DNA of 32,987 nt from JAKJBL01 sp964461335 (GTDB taxonomy: Bacteria; Bacillota; Clostridia; Christensenellales; CAG-138): assembly GCA_964461335.1 (NCBI GenBank), contig CAYWTY010000012.1:1-32987 (forward strand), in the 5' to 3' direction. A program made the translations under genes and the position numbers. The notes beneath the pieces are model-generated. The model had not been told where the DNA came from, made no database searches, and saw only the letters and a list, made by a program, of their open reading frames with translations. The stretch's first letter is position 1. Each line of letters starts with the position of its first letter. This document shows, one piece after another, positions 23,005-31,424 of this stretch.

Positions 23005-24483
23005 TTATTGCCCGTATTCTTCAAGCTTTGCTATAATTGCTGTACACAACCTATCAAGCTCAAGCGCGTATGCATCAATAAGCGCCCTGTCTTCATCCTC
23101 AATTGCATCCTCAAGCCTGCTCTTTATAGATATAAGCTCATTTAATGTGCTTTCGCCAAGCCAGCTTTTATATTTTGAAAGAATTAACTCCGCTTTTTCA
23201 AGCGCATTTGCAGCAGGCCCGAGCTGCTCTGCTAAAAGCGCCCTGCTTGCCTCAATTCTCGAACGGACATTGCTTATGTCAATTTCACTATCAACAACAA
23301 CCGAAACTCCGAAAATCTCCTTAATGAGCTTTTCAAGCTTAACTGCATGGAGCCCCCAATAGCTTATGCTGTCGATATTGAGCGCCCCGCCTGCAACAGT
23401 ATGGCGCGACAAAGCCGACATATCCATTCTTAAAGCTAAAAGCGCAAGCGCTGATATTTGCTTGAAGTTTAGGTTCGTCTCTATATTTTGTTCAAGCGCT
23501 TTATAAATATCAGGAAGCGCTGCGATTTGGCCTGTTTGCTTCAACTTTTTGAGTATTTCCGTTAGAATGCGCTGCTGCCTGTCAATTCGCGCAATATCCG
23601 ATGAGCCCTTGCGTTGGCGTGCATAATCAAGCACAGCCTGCCCGTTAAGGTGCTGCACCCCTGGAAGGAGCTGACGGCCGTTCATATTAACTTCAACATC
23701 TACATCATAGTCAACGCCGCCCATTGCATCTACTACTTCTTTGACAACAGTCATATTAAAGCCTATATAGTAATGTATCGGTAGCCCGCCAAGCAAATAG
23801 CTTACTGTACCCATTGAATATCCAAAGCCGTTTTTCTGCGCCCCGCCGCCTGAAGAAAATGCGCTGTTGATTTTGCCGTAGCGAATTTGCTCGCCCTCAT
23901 ATAGGAGCTCCCCTTTGCTGTTTGCAATTTTTACATAGCTATCGCGCGGGATGGAGACCATATCAACCTTGTTTGAGTTAAAATCAATTGTGAGCAGGAG
24001 CATGGTATCTGTGCGAAATGAGCCCCAGGTGGAGCGCTCCGCACTTTCATCTATGCCGAGCACAAGTATGTTTACGCGATCTTTCATAAGCTCCATATCC
24101 GCTTGGCTAAGCAGATATGTCTCAGGGTCGATTGTAGGTTCAGGCGTATTTGCAGTCATAACAGCAGGCGTTGCACTTGCTAAAGGCGCAGGCTCTTCTT
24201 TTGGTATAGCGGGCTGCTCTGAAAATAGTGTGGCTGGGTTGTTGATATCTAAATAAAACTTTAAAAAGACAGCGCCGCCTACTATTAAAAGCGCAAGCAG
24301 CACCCAAAGCACCTTTTTCATTGGCTTGCCTTTTTTTGACCTTTTAGTATTGCCTTCGACTGCCTTTGAATACCCGTTGCCGCTAAGCGTTGCGCTCTTA
24401 TTTATGGATGCAGCTTCAGGCGTTTCCTTAGCGCTTTGCTGCCCTATATGCCGAATCTTTTTTGCATGCGGGTTGTTTTGCAT
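23005..24483 (-). CDS. LytR-CpsA-Psr (LCP) family envelope protein
   Basis: Membrane-anchored LCP protein; the family transfers undecaprenyl-linked polymers such as wall teichoic acid or capsule to peptidoglycan. The 492-residue protein has a basic cytoplasmic arm (1-55), one transmembrane helix (57-77), a Pro/Ala-rich linker, and the LCP domain at about 137-315. Visible conserved residues are in RTDTMLL (R157, D159), SIPRDSY (R180) and DYARQRK with DIARIDRQQR. The last 90 residues are charged, probably helical, and not the usual LytR_C domain. The ATG has GGAG 7 bases upstream. Some LCP proteins were once taken for regulators; nothing here shows DNA binding. Confidence 0.92.
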   Translation of the reverse strand: MQNNPHAKKIRHIGQQSAKETPEAASINKSATLSGNGYSKAVEGNTKRSKKGKPMKKVLWVLLALLIVGGAVFLKFYLDINNPATLFSEQPAIPKEEPAPLASATPAVMTANTPEPTIDPETYLLSQADMELMKDRVNILVLGIDESAERSTWGSFRTDTMLLLTIDFNSNKVDMVSIPRDSYVKIANSKGELLYEGEQIRYGKINSAFSSGGGAQKNGFGYSMGTVSYLLGGLPIHYYIGFNMTVVKEVVDAMGGVDYDVDVEVNMNGRQLLPGVQHLNGQAVLDYARQRKGSSDIARIDRQQRILTEILKKLKQTGQIAALPDIYKALEQNIETNLNFKQISALALLALRMDMSALSRHTVAGGALNIDSISYWGLHAVKLEKLIKEIFGVSVVVDSEIDISNVRSRIEASRALLAEQLGPAANALEKAELILSKYKSWLGESTLNELISIKSRLEDAIEDEDRALIDAYALELDRLCTAIIAKLEEYGQ

Positions 24484-24514
24484 AATTTTTCTCCAAACAG
24501 TATTCTGCTGCCTA

Positions 24515-24559
24515 ATTATACTTCATTCACATGCTATATGCATATCTGCGTGTGTGAAT
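24515..24559 (-). promoter_or_regulatory. Possible LCP promoter with operator-like dyad
   Basis: On the minus strand a TATAAT (24515-24520) lies about 30 bases before the LCP start, with no good -35 box at the right distance. In its place sits an inverted repeat ATTCACA-N21-TGTGAAT (24525-24559). This could be a regulator site, perhaps for an activated promoter. Confidence 0.4.
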
Positions 24560-24582
24560 TTAGCATAAACTTTTTAAGCGCA

Positions 24583-24617
24583 TTGAGCAGGCTGCAACTT
24601 GCTCAAGCCCTTTTTTT
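24583..24617 (+). terminator. Terminator-like hairpin pointing right, no gene before it
   Basis: TTGAGCA pairs with TGCTCAA around a 10-base loop, then GCCC and seven T. The orientation would stop plus-strand transcription, but all flanking genes are on the minus strand. Confidence 0.4.
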
Positions 24618-24662
24618 ATACTCGTCATAAAAATATAAGCCCTAAAGAGGTTGATATGCACC

Positions 24663-26195
24663 TTATGTGAGGTTTAGACCCGGGTTTTTGAACAAGGGGT
24701 TGCCTAAATAGATTCTGTCTATGGTTTTGTTTATTCTCTTTCCATCTTCAAGCATCCAAACGCGGGTTATGCCAGGAATTGAAGAAAGTGTATTTATGAC
24801 TGAATATATATACATTTGTGTTCGCGCATTGGGCGGTATATGGGAGGAGCCGCTTTTAACAAATGCAAGCAGCTTGTCAGAAAACCCCGCAGCCCAGTTC
24901 ACAACAGCTAAATTCCCCTCTAAAGAAACCGAAAGCAAGTCCTCATCATTAAAAAGGCTAAGGCTAATGCCAGGGTCTGCAGGCCCGGTAAACAGCGCCC
25001 TTACACGCGCATCCGGTGCTTCCGCCTCTGTTTGAGGCAAAGCACGCAGCACCGGGTAAAGGCCAAGGCCATCTGCATCCGGGAAGTTTAGCTCTATGGT
25101 ATGGCCGAGCATCCCTTTAAAATCGGCTCTTGTAAAATAATCTCTTTCTGCTTCTTCAAGGGCAAGTATTTCGCCTGGATTAACAACAGTTTCACCTACA
25201 TAAATGCGTACCCCTTCAATATTGGGGCAAAAGCCTGTTACAGAGTAAACGAGGCAGGCAAAGACTGCAGTTTCGTTAAAACGCTCTTTCGGCTCTTCAA
25301 AGTAAAGCTCAATTATGCTTTTTAATGCTGAAGTTTCTGCAGGCTCTATATGCGCTTCATCATTACCTGCAAAGCGCGTGAGCAGATTAGCTTTAGCAAG
25401 CCTCATGTTTGCCGGAAGAACAGGCTCCCTGCCAACACTTTCAACAGGCCCTTTTGCAAGCTCCCCTACAAGTGCAGCTACGATTAGCTCAAGCTCTGCC
25501 TGCTTATCGTAGCGAAGGGTGCGCACATCGCTTAATAAAAGGCTGCCTGATGTATCCAAAAAGCAAATCTGCGCATCGCGGGTTTCAAAAGCGCCAGCTT
25601 CAGGCAAGGCCTCCTGACCATGCTCAGAGTATTGCTTTTCGAGCGCAGAAATATATGCGTCAAGGGGGATATCAACCGGTTTTTGCACACCGAGCGGCCG
25701 GCCCATGTAGCCTGGCTGTACGCCGTTTATTAAAACATCCGTATATAGGCTGCCTTCGTTAGCAAAGACAGTAGCTGCAATCGCTGCGCGCGCTATAAGC
25801 AGCTCTTTGTCGCTTGAACTTGCCCCTGAAAAATACACAGTGCAAATATCACCGGAAAGCTCAACTCCAGTAAGCTTTAAGCTGCTTGGCACAACAGGGT
25901 TAAACGATGGGTTGTTTGGCCCCTTGCATAATGCTTCAATTGCAGCTCTAGCACGGCTTGTGCCTACAGGCCAGGTTGTTTCGCGCTGCTCAACCCCAAG
26001 CCTGCTGTCCGCCATTAGAAAATAGAGCTCCATATGCGCGCTCCTTGGCTCTTCGGATAAAACTGGCGGAGGCGCAGCAGTGCTTTGCGGAAGCTGCGGC
26101 ACATATTCAGACTGAACTGCGCAACCGGAAAACACCATGCAAATTAGTATAGCGCTTATGCGTAATAAAAGTTTTTTTAAGAAGTCGCGTTTCAT
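24663..26195 (-). CDS. Lipoprotein with three GerMN-type domains
   Basis: Predicted surface lipoprotein of 510 residues. The signal peptide ends in the lipobox VFSGC (C25). Three GerMN-like (sporulation/spore germination) repeats follow, at about residues 54-165, 215-335 and 365-495. Each has the pattern of a beta strand, a long LxxGP-containing helix (ALCKGPN, ELAKGPV, ALFTGPAD) and a xVxLxGxxxxVxxS-like strand. GerM in B. subtilis is a sporulation lipoprotein of the engulfment/channel machinery, so a role in the envelope or forespore space is likely. It starts 3 bases after the preceding GerMN gene, as the last member of the two-component operon. Domain limits are by eye. Confidence 0.83.
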   Translation of the reverse strand: MKRDFLKKLLLRISAILICMVFSGCAVQSEYVPQLPQSTAAPPPVLSEEPRSAHMELYFLMADSRLGVEQRETTWPVGTSRARAAIEALCKGPNNPSFNPVVPSSLKLTGVELSGDICTVYFSGASSSDKELLIARAAIAATVFANEGSLYTDVLINGVQPGYMGRPLGVQKPVDIPLDAYISALEKQYSEHGQEALPEAGAFETRDAQICFLDTSGSLLLSDVRTLRYDKQAELELIVAALVGELAKGPVESVGREPVLPANMRLAKANLLTRFAGNDEAHIEPAETSALKSIIELYFEEPKERFNETAVFACLVYSVTGFCPNIEGVRIYVGETVVNPGEILALEEAERDYFTRADFKGMLGHTIELNFPDADGLGLYPVLRALPQTEAEAPDARVRALFTGPADPGISLSLFNDEDLLSVSLEGNLAVVNWAAGFSDKLLAFVKSGSSHIPPNARTQMYIYSVINTLSSIPGITRVWMLEDGKRINKTIDRIYLGNPLFKNPGLNLT

Positions 26196-26198
26196 TCC

Positions 26199-27158
26199 TT
26201 ACCCCGCTGTAAGCACATTCAGCAGCGAATAATAGCCGATTTTATATAGCTCGCCTTCCTGAAGGAGCTGAATTGCCGCATTGGCGGCTTTATGCTCTAT
26301 GCCGTCTTTTCGCCCAGTCCAGCTTATGTCTATATATGCATCAGACGCAATTCTCTCGCTGTCTATTTCACTGTTTCTAACTGTAAACGCATCTATGCTA
26401 CCTATAGAAAGCAGCTGCGTTTCAAAAGCTGCGTAGTCTGGCTTTTGCAGCCCGCCGATTTCACTTTCTGCAAATAATGAGTATGCCTGAGCATATTCGC
26501 CCTTTACTAAATGCCCTAAAGCAAGCTCAATAAGCATGTTCGGAGTTATTATAGAAGATTTATTCTCACTCATTGGCTCAAGCCATTGCGAAGAAGTATG
26601 GGCAGAGGTAAAGCCAAGAGTAAATGGGGGCACGCGGGAACCGGCGCCTGTTCCGTCTATATCTATAAGAAGCTGGACGCGCGACGCGCCATCAAGCGCA
26701 CACAGAGTGTTTACTACTGCATACACGCTTAACCTGTGCGCAAGCTCAATTTCTTCATGGAATGAGGATTTGCCGGAGTGGGCAAGCATTTCGTTAGAGA
26801 GCGTTACATAGAGTATCCCGCCTTCTCTGGTTAGGTCAACAAGCCGCGTGCCTTTTGGCACAACAGGCTCAAGGTCTCCGTAAAGTGCAGCAGGGCCAGC
26901 CAAGAGCTGGCGAATTACTGCAGCTTCTAAATACTCGTTGGCTCTGACTGTTACAACACGCTGCACAGGAACAAGCGCAGGCTCTTCCATTAAACGGAAA
27001 TACAGCGTTACGCGAACATCCCTGCCAACACCCGCAGAGGGGTCTATGGCTGGTAACGGCTCGCGGTTTATATCTTCCTGAATAATATTTTGAGCGCAGC
27101 CACAAATGAGCGTTAAAACAAGCATAAACAAAACAAGGAGCATTAGCTTTTTATTCAT
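26199..27158 (-). CDS. GerMN-domain lipoprotein
   Basis: Predicted lipoprotein of 319 residues with signal peptide and lipobox LICGC (C21). One GerMN-like domain covers about 45-180 (VTLYFRLM, then LLAGPAALYGDLEPVVPKGT). The remaining part, 205-319, begins ALGHLVKGEYAQAYSLF and has the alternation of a small NTF2-like domain; that part is inference. The ATG is chosen for GGGGAGGG 5 bases upstream. Its first 8 bases overlap the end of the histidine kinase gene, so kinase and lipoprotein are translated together. This suggests it modulates or is controlled by that sensor. Confidence 0.83.
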   Translation of the reverse strand: MNKKLMLLVLFMLVLTLICGCAQNIIQEDINREPLPAIDPSAGVGRDVRVTLYFRLMEEPALVPVQRVVTVRANEYLEAAVIRQLLAGPAALYGDLEPVVPKGTRLVDLTREGGILYVTLSNEMLAHSGKSSFHEEIELAHRLSVYAVVNTLCALDGASRVQLLIDIDGTGAGSRVPPFTLGFTSAHTSSQWLEPMSENKSSIITPNMLIELALGHLVKGEYAQAYSLFAESEIGGLQKPDYAAFETQLLSIGSIDAFTVRNSEIDSERIASDAYIDISWTGRKDGIEHKAANAAIQLLQEGELYKIGYYSLLNVLTAG

Positions 27159-28620
27159 GGCTACCCTCCCCGCGGGCAATGTGGCGAATTGGCAGGCGCA
27201 CTGTAAATGTAGTGCCGCGCCCTACAACGCTTTCTACCTGAATATAGCCACTGTGCATTGAGACAATCCGCTCAACAATCGAAAGCCCAAGCCCTGTACC
27301 GCCTGTTTCCCTGCTTCTTGCTTTATCAACCCTGTAGAAGCGCTCAAACAAGCGCGGTATAGCCCCTTTAGGGATACCGATGCCTGTGTCGTGAACTGTA
27401 AGAACTGCATATGCGCCATCAGTCTTTAAGGTGACTGCTATACTGCCTTTATCAGTATACTTAAGAGCGTTATCAATGAGGTTTGCAACAACCTGCTCAA
27501 TACGCGCTTCATCAGCCTCAATTGTTACTGGGAGCATTTTTCTTTCAAGCCGTATTCCCTTTCTTTTTGCAAGGGGCATAAGCCTTCGCATAACCCTCTG
27601 CACCAGCGCCTCAAAATCCACTTCTTTAACAGTTAGTGCGCGCTCTTCGTTTTCGCTTTGCACAAGGCGCAAAAGGTCGTTGATTGTATTATTTAGCCTG
27701 TCTATTTCATGGTTTATATCAGCAAAGAACTCATGCGTTGTTTTCAGATCAAGCTCCTTTTGGTAGAGCATAGATTCCGCTAATATTTTCATTGTTGAAA
27801 GTGGTGTCTTTAGCTCATGTGATGCATTTGAAACAAACTCATTCCTCAGCCTATCGTGGTTTTCAAGTTTTTCGCTCATAATGTTGAAGGCATCCGCAAG
27901 CGCAGCAAGTTCGTCCTTCCCGCGCACAGGTACGCGCTCGCTGTAGCCCTGCGCCCCAACTCTGCGAATTGCATTTGTAAGCACTAGGATTGGGCGCGTA
28001 AGCCAGCCTGAAATAATAAGGCTTATTATGCCTACAGCCAATGCAAAAACAAGAAAGACAAGGCCTATTTTTTGAGTTACATTATCAACACTCTCAACTG
28101 CATCCTGAATTGATGAAGCATAAAGCAAAACCCCAAGCTGCACACCCTCAAGCGTTATAGGGGCTGTATAATAAACGACCCAAGTATTTGTTGTAATAAA
28201 GGTAAGCGCCTTGCCAAACTCATTAAGATTTGTGAGTTTATGGAACCCGTATGATGAACCTGCCTTTGCAAGCAGCACTTCTCTGACCTCTCTGTACGGG
28301 AGGCAATAGCCGTTGAATGAAGAGGCTGTATCAAGCTGCACAACTGCATCTCTATCAAGAAGAAGCACACGACCGCCAGTTTGCCTAGTCCACTCTGAGC
28401 TATATTCATAAAGCGCTTCAACATCCTGTTTTGCAAAAATAGGAGCAATTGCAAGCGCCAAATGCTCCGTATCTTTAAGCTGTGCCTGAGTCCGCTGTGA
28501 TACTAAAAACCCTTTTACGAGCTCTGCAACAACCCCGCTAATTGCAACAAACGCGAGCACCATAACAACAAGGTATATTGCAACTATGCGAAAACGTATG
28601 GAGCCGAGAAAGCTACGCAT
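27151..28620 (-). CDS. Sensor histidine kinase, WalK/PhoR-like
   Basis: Membrane sensor kinase of 489 residues. A first transmembrane helix (about 10-33), an extracytoplasmic sensor region (40-185), a second helix (186-205) and a HAMP linker lead to the kinase core. The phosphoacceptor is H268 in SNASHELKTPL. Later come the N-box LIDNALKYT, the G1 box DTGIGIP and the G2 box GGTGLGLS. I place the start at the ATG overlapping the response-regulator stop by 8 bases; longer in-frame extensions lie inside that gene. The coupled regulator is its evident partner. The signal is unknown, but the GerMN genes downstream point to the envelope. Confidence 0.93.
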   Translation of the reverse strand: MRSFLGSIRFRIVAIYLVVMVLAFVAISGVVAELVKGFLVSQRTQAQLKDTEHLALAIAPIFAKQDVEALYEYSSEWTRQTGGRVLLLDRDAVVQLDTASSFNGYCLPYREVREVLLAKAGSSYGFHKLTNLNEFGKALTFITTNTWVVYYTAPITLEGVQLGVLLYASSIQDAVESVDNVTQKIGLVFLVFALAVGIISLIISGWLTRPILVLTNAIRRVGAQGYSERVPVRGKDELAALADAFNIMSEKLENHDRLRNEFVSNASHELKTPLSTMKILAESMLYQKELDLKTTHEFFADINHEIDRLNNTINDLLRLVQSENEERALTVKEVDFEALVQRVMRRLMPLAKRKGIRLERKMLPVTIEADEARIEQVVANLIDNALKYTDKGSIAVTLKTDGAYAVLTVHDTGIGIPKGAIPRLFERFYRVDKARSRETGGTGLGLSIVERIVSMHSGYIQVESVVGRGTTFTVRLPIRHIARGEGSHE

Positions 28621-29299
28621 TCCCAAAGTAATAGCCGACACCCCATTTTGTAACAATATACTGGGGTTTGTCAGGGTCAGGTTCGATTTTTGTGCGCAGA
28701 CGGCGTATATGCACATCTACAGTGCGAAAATCCCCTAAATAATCGTAGCCCCAAATGTTTTCAAGAAGTTCTTCTCTTGAAAACACACGGCCTGGGCTTG
28801 CCATGAAGTATTGGAGCAAATCGAATTCTTTTACAGTGAGGTTTACAGGGCTGCCGTTGACTTCTACAGAACGTGTCTCTGCATCAAGGAAAAGCCCTCC
28901 GCCGCTAAGCTGTGTTTTACCTGACCCGCGCACAGATGAAGTTCTTCGGAGTATGGATTTTATCCGCGCTTTTACTTCGAGAATATTAAAGGGCTTTGTC
29001 ATATAATCGTCAGCGCCGAACTCAAGACCTAGGATTTTGTCCATATCCTCGCCTTTTGCTGTGAGCATAATAATCGGCACATCCGATGTTTCACGCACTT
29101 GCTGGCACACCTCAATGCCCGAAAGCTTCGGCAGCATTACATCAAGAAGCACGAGGTCATAGGCATTTTCGCGGATTTTTTCGAGCGCCTCCTCACCATC
29201 TGCAGCTTGGTCGATTTCGTAACCTTCCTGTTGGAGAGAAAACCGAAGCCCTTTGAGGATTAGGGGTTCATCGTCTACTAAAAGTATCCGTATAGCCAC
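28613..29299 (-). CDS. OmpR/PhoB-family response regulator
   Basis: Two-domain response regulator of 228 residues. The receiver has the acidic pair in LLVDDEP, the phosphorylation site D53 in LLLDVMLP and K102 in MTKPF. The C-terminal winged helix ends with the family pattern TVDVHIRRLRTKIEPDP and VTKWGVGYYF. The GTG start is 7 bases after AGGAGG; an upstream in-frame ATG precedes that ribosome site and is unlikely. First gene of the operon with the kinase and two GerMN lipoproteins, divergent from a carboxypeptidase gene that could be part of its regulon. Confidence 0.94.
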   Translation of the reverse strand: MAIRILLVDDEPLILKGLRFSLQQEGYEIDQAADGEEALEKIRENAYDLVLLDVMLPKLSGIEVCQQVRETSDVPIIMLTAKGEDMDKILGLEFGADDYMTKPFNILEVKARIKSILRRTSSVRGSGKTQLSGGGLFLDAETRSVEVNGSPVNLTVKEFDLLQYFMASPGRVFSREELLENIWGYDYLGDFRTVDVHIRRLRTKIEPDPDKPQYIVTKWGVGYYFGNA

Positions 29300-29371
29300 T
29301 GCTGCACCTCCTTTCATATATAGTTAAAGCGTTAAAAACAAACAACGCCTTATACACCACAATACTGTTTA

Positions 29372-29380
29372 AGTATACCA
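29372..29380 (-). promoter_or_regulatory. Extended -10 promoter of the two-component operon
   Basis: On the minus strand TGGTATACT is an extended -10 element (TGN plus TATACT). No clear -35 box lies upstream, which is allowed for this promoter type. The start codon is about 70 bases beyond. Confidence 0.5.
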
Positions 29381-29450
29381 CATTTACATCATTATGCATC
29401 TTAATATCCTGCGAATAAACAGGAAACACGAAGATTTTGAGGATATTTAC

Positions 29451-29479
29451 TTACAAAACACACAAAACTTTGTTATACT
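29451..29479 (+). promoter_or_regulatory. Probable promoter of the carboxypeptidase gene
   Basis: TTACAA (29451-29456) and TATACT (29474-29479) are 17 bases apart, about 58 bases before the start. It resembles a SigA promoter; a sporulation sigma factor site was not evident. Confidence 0.6.
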
Positions 29480-29537
29480 AATACTTGGTTTTCAGGAGGG
29501 CACGCCCAAGAAGAATATTATAAAGGACTGAGCGAGG

Positions 29538-30911
29538 TTGAAAAAGTTTACTTGCGCTGCTTTGGCGCTCTTTATCCTTTGCATAGCTGTTACTGCGCAT
29601 GCAGCCTTTGACCCTAATGCTAGCGTAGGCACAAAGTATGTTGTACTTATGGATGCGGACTCTAATGCAGTTTTGTGGAGCCAAAAAGGGGACGAACGCG
29701 CATACCCTGCAAGTACTACAAAGATTTTAACTTGCATACTTGCGCTTGAAAACGGTAACCTTGACGATGAAATAACAGTAGGGCGCGAGGTCGAGAGGGG
29801 CTTTTCATCCAAAAGCTCTTTAATGGGGCTTTCACCTGGTGAAAAGGTTACGCTGCGCGACCTTATTTATGGGATAATGCTTGTCTCAGGCAATGATGCT
29901 GCAGCTGCAATTGCAGTACATATCGGCGGCTCAGCAGAGGGCTTTGCAGATATGATGAATGCAAAAGCCGCTTCTTTGGGTATGGAAAACTCACATTTTG
30001 TAAACCCACACGGCGTTCAGAAGGAAGAGCATTATACAACTGCGAATGATATGGCAAAACTAATGTCATATGCAGTAAAAAACAACGACTTTCGTGCAAT
30101 AATAGCCAAACGCAAATATGAAGTGCCCCCGACTAACCGAAGCCGAAGCGGCTATTTGCTTGAAAACACAAATAAGCTCGTGCATACAAAGGCGGATGCA
30201 GATAGCAGCATGGAATACCGCTATGCGCTTGGCGGAAAAACAGGCGATACAGATGCAGCAGGCCGCTGCTTGGTTGCAGCTGCACAAAAGGATGGCGTAA
30301 CCCTTGTAAGCGTGCAGCTTAATGACCCTGATGTAAACCGCCGCTTTTCACTTGCAGTGGAACTTTTTGACTGGGGCTTTGCTAATTTTTCTTCTATTGA
30401 TGCTACTGAGCTGAATTTACCTAATACAGTTGAAGTACCGGTTAAAAACTGCAGCTTTGACGATGTGTCAGGCGGGTTGCTTACGCTTAATGTTGATTTA
30501 TCCGAGAAGCGCATTTCACAGCTTGCAGGTGAAATAGAAAGGCTTAAAGAAAACCCATCCGCTATTACCACTTCCGTAATAACTGAAGGTGAGCTGACTG
30601 CGCCAATAGAGAAAGGAGCGCTGCTTGCAAAGGTATCATACATCTTTGAAGGGGCAACACTCTTTACAGCGGATGCATATGCAAGCAGGGATGTTGAAAA
30701 GATGGGTGGTGGCACCAAGAACACCCCCCTTCCAGCGCCATTAATTGACGAGCCTGTGCCGCGGAGCAAAAGTGCAGGGCCTTGGCTATTCTATGGGCTT
30801 GTCGCTTTAGTAATACTGCTTCTTGCTGGGCTTGCCGTTTTCCTAAAGAGCCGCAGAGGCACCCGCAGAAAACGAGGGCGCCGTGCCCGTTTCTACATTG
30901 GCAGAAGATAG
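29538..30911 (+). CDS. D-alanyl-D-alanine carboxypeptidase (DacF-like, PBP5 type)
   Basis: Low-molecular-weight penicillin-binding protein that trims the terminal D-Ala of peptidoglycan stems outside the membrane. The 457-residue protein has a signal peptide (1-22, cut after AHA), the active-site S59-TT-K62, the SGN triad at 117-119 and KTG at 234-236. A beta-rich second domain fills about 285-385. A C-terminal membrane helix (about 412-434) is followed by an extremely basic tail RRGTRRKRGRRAR, an anchor different from the usual amphipathic helix. The start is TTG with AAAGGA 10 bases upstream. Divergent from the two-component operon. Vegetative versus sporulation role cannot be settled here. 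Confidence 0.92.
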   Translation: MKKFTCAALALFILCIAVTAHAAFDPNASVGTKYVVLMDADSNAVLWSQKGDERAYPASTTKILTCILALENGNLDDEITVGREVERGFSSKSSLMGLSPGEKVTLRDLIYGIMLVSGNDAAAAIAVHIGGSAEGFADMMNAKAASLGMENSHFVNPHGVQKEEHYTTANDMAKLMSYAVKNNDFRAIIAKRKYEVPPTNRSRSGYLLENTNKLVHTKADADSSMEYRYALGGKTGDTDAAGRCLVAAAQKDGVTLVSVQLNDPDVNRRFSLAVELFDWGFANFSSIDATELNLPNTVEVPVKNCSFDDVSGGLLTLNVDLSEKRISQLAGEIERLKENPSAITTSVITEGELTAPIEKGALLAKVSYIFEGATLFTADAYASRDVEKMGGGTKNTPLPAPLIDEPVPRSKSAGPWLFYGLVALVILLLAGLAVFLKSRRGTRRKRGRRARFYIGRR

Positions 30912-30933
30912 CTATAAGAGGTGAAGCTTACCC

Positions 30934-31395
30934 ATGAGCGTTAAGATTATAGCGCAAAACAAAAAGGCGCGGCATGAATACTTCATTGAAGATGTTTATG
31001 AGTGCGGCTTAGTACTCTTTGGGCCTGAGGTTAAATCCATTCGCTTGGGTAAAGTCAACCTTAAGGATAGCTACTGCATGGTGAAAAACGGCGAGATATT
31101 TGTACGCGGCATGCATGTAAGCCAATATGAACAGGGGAATATATACAACAAAGACCCTTTTCGCGAGCGGAAGCTACTCTTGCACAAAAGGGAGATTAAC
31201 AGGCTTCAGACGCTTTCGCAGGCGCAGGGCATGAGCCTTATTCCTTTAAAGCTGTATTTAAAAGACGGCAGGATAAAGCTCGAGCTCGCAGTTGCAAAAG
31301 GCAAAAAACTCTACGATAAAAGGCATGACCTTGCGCAGCGTGAGAGCGAGCGCGAAATTGAACGCACATTTAGGCAAATAAATAAAGAAGCATAA
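30934..31395 (+). CDS. smpB: SsrA-binding protein SmpB
   Basis: Binds tmRNA and brings it to stalled ribosomes for trans-translation. The protein has 153 residues, the usual length. Visible features are the N-terminal IIAQNKKARHEYFI, the core GPEVKSIRLGKVNLKDSY, and the basic C-terminal tail KGKKLYDKRHDLAQRE that occupies the mRNA channel. AGAGGTGA lies 9 bases before the ATG. It follows the carboxypeptidase gene by 22 bases and may be co-transcribed with it. Its RNA partner, ssrA, is encoded about 1.3 kb downstream, with one gene in between. Confidence 0.97.
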   Translation: MSVKIIAQNKKARHEYFIEDVYECGLVLFGPEVKSIRLGKVNLKDSYCMVKNGEIFVRGMHVSQYEQGNIYNKDPFRERKLLLHKREINRLQTLSQAQGMSLIPLKLYLKDGRIKLELAVAKGKKLYDKRHDLAQRESEREIERTFRQINKEA

Positions 31396-31424
31396 AGCTT
31401 TATAACCATATCGGAGGAACCTTA

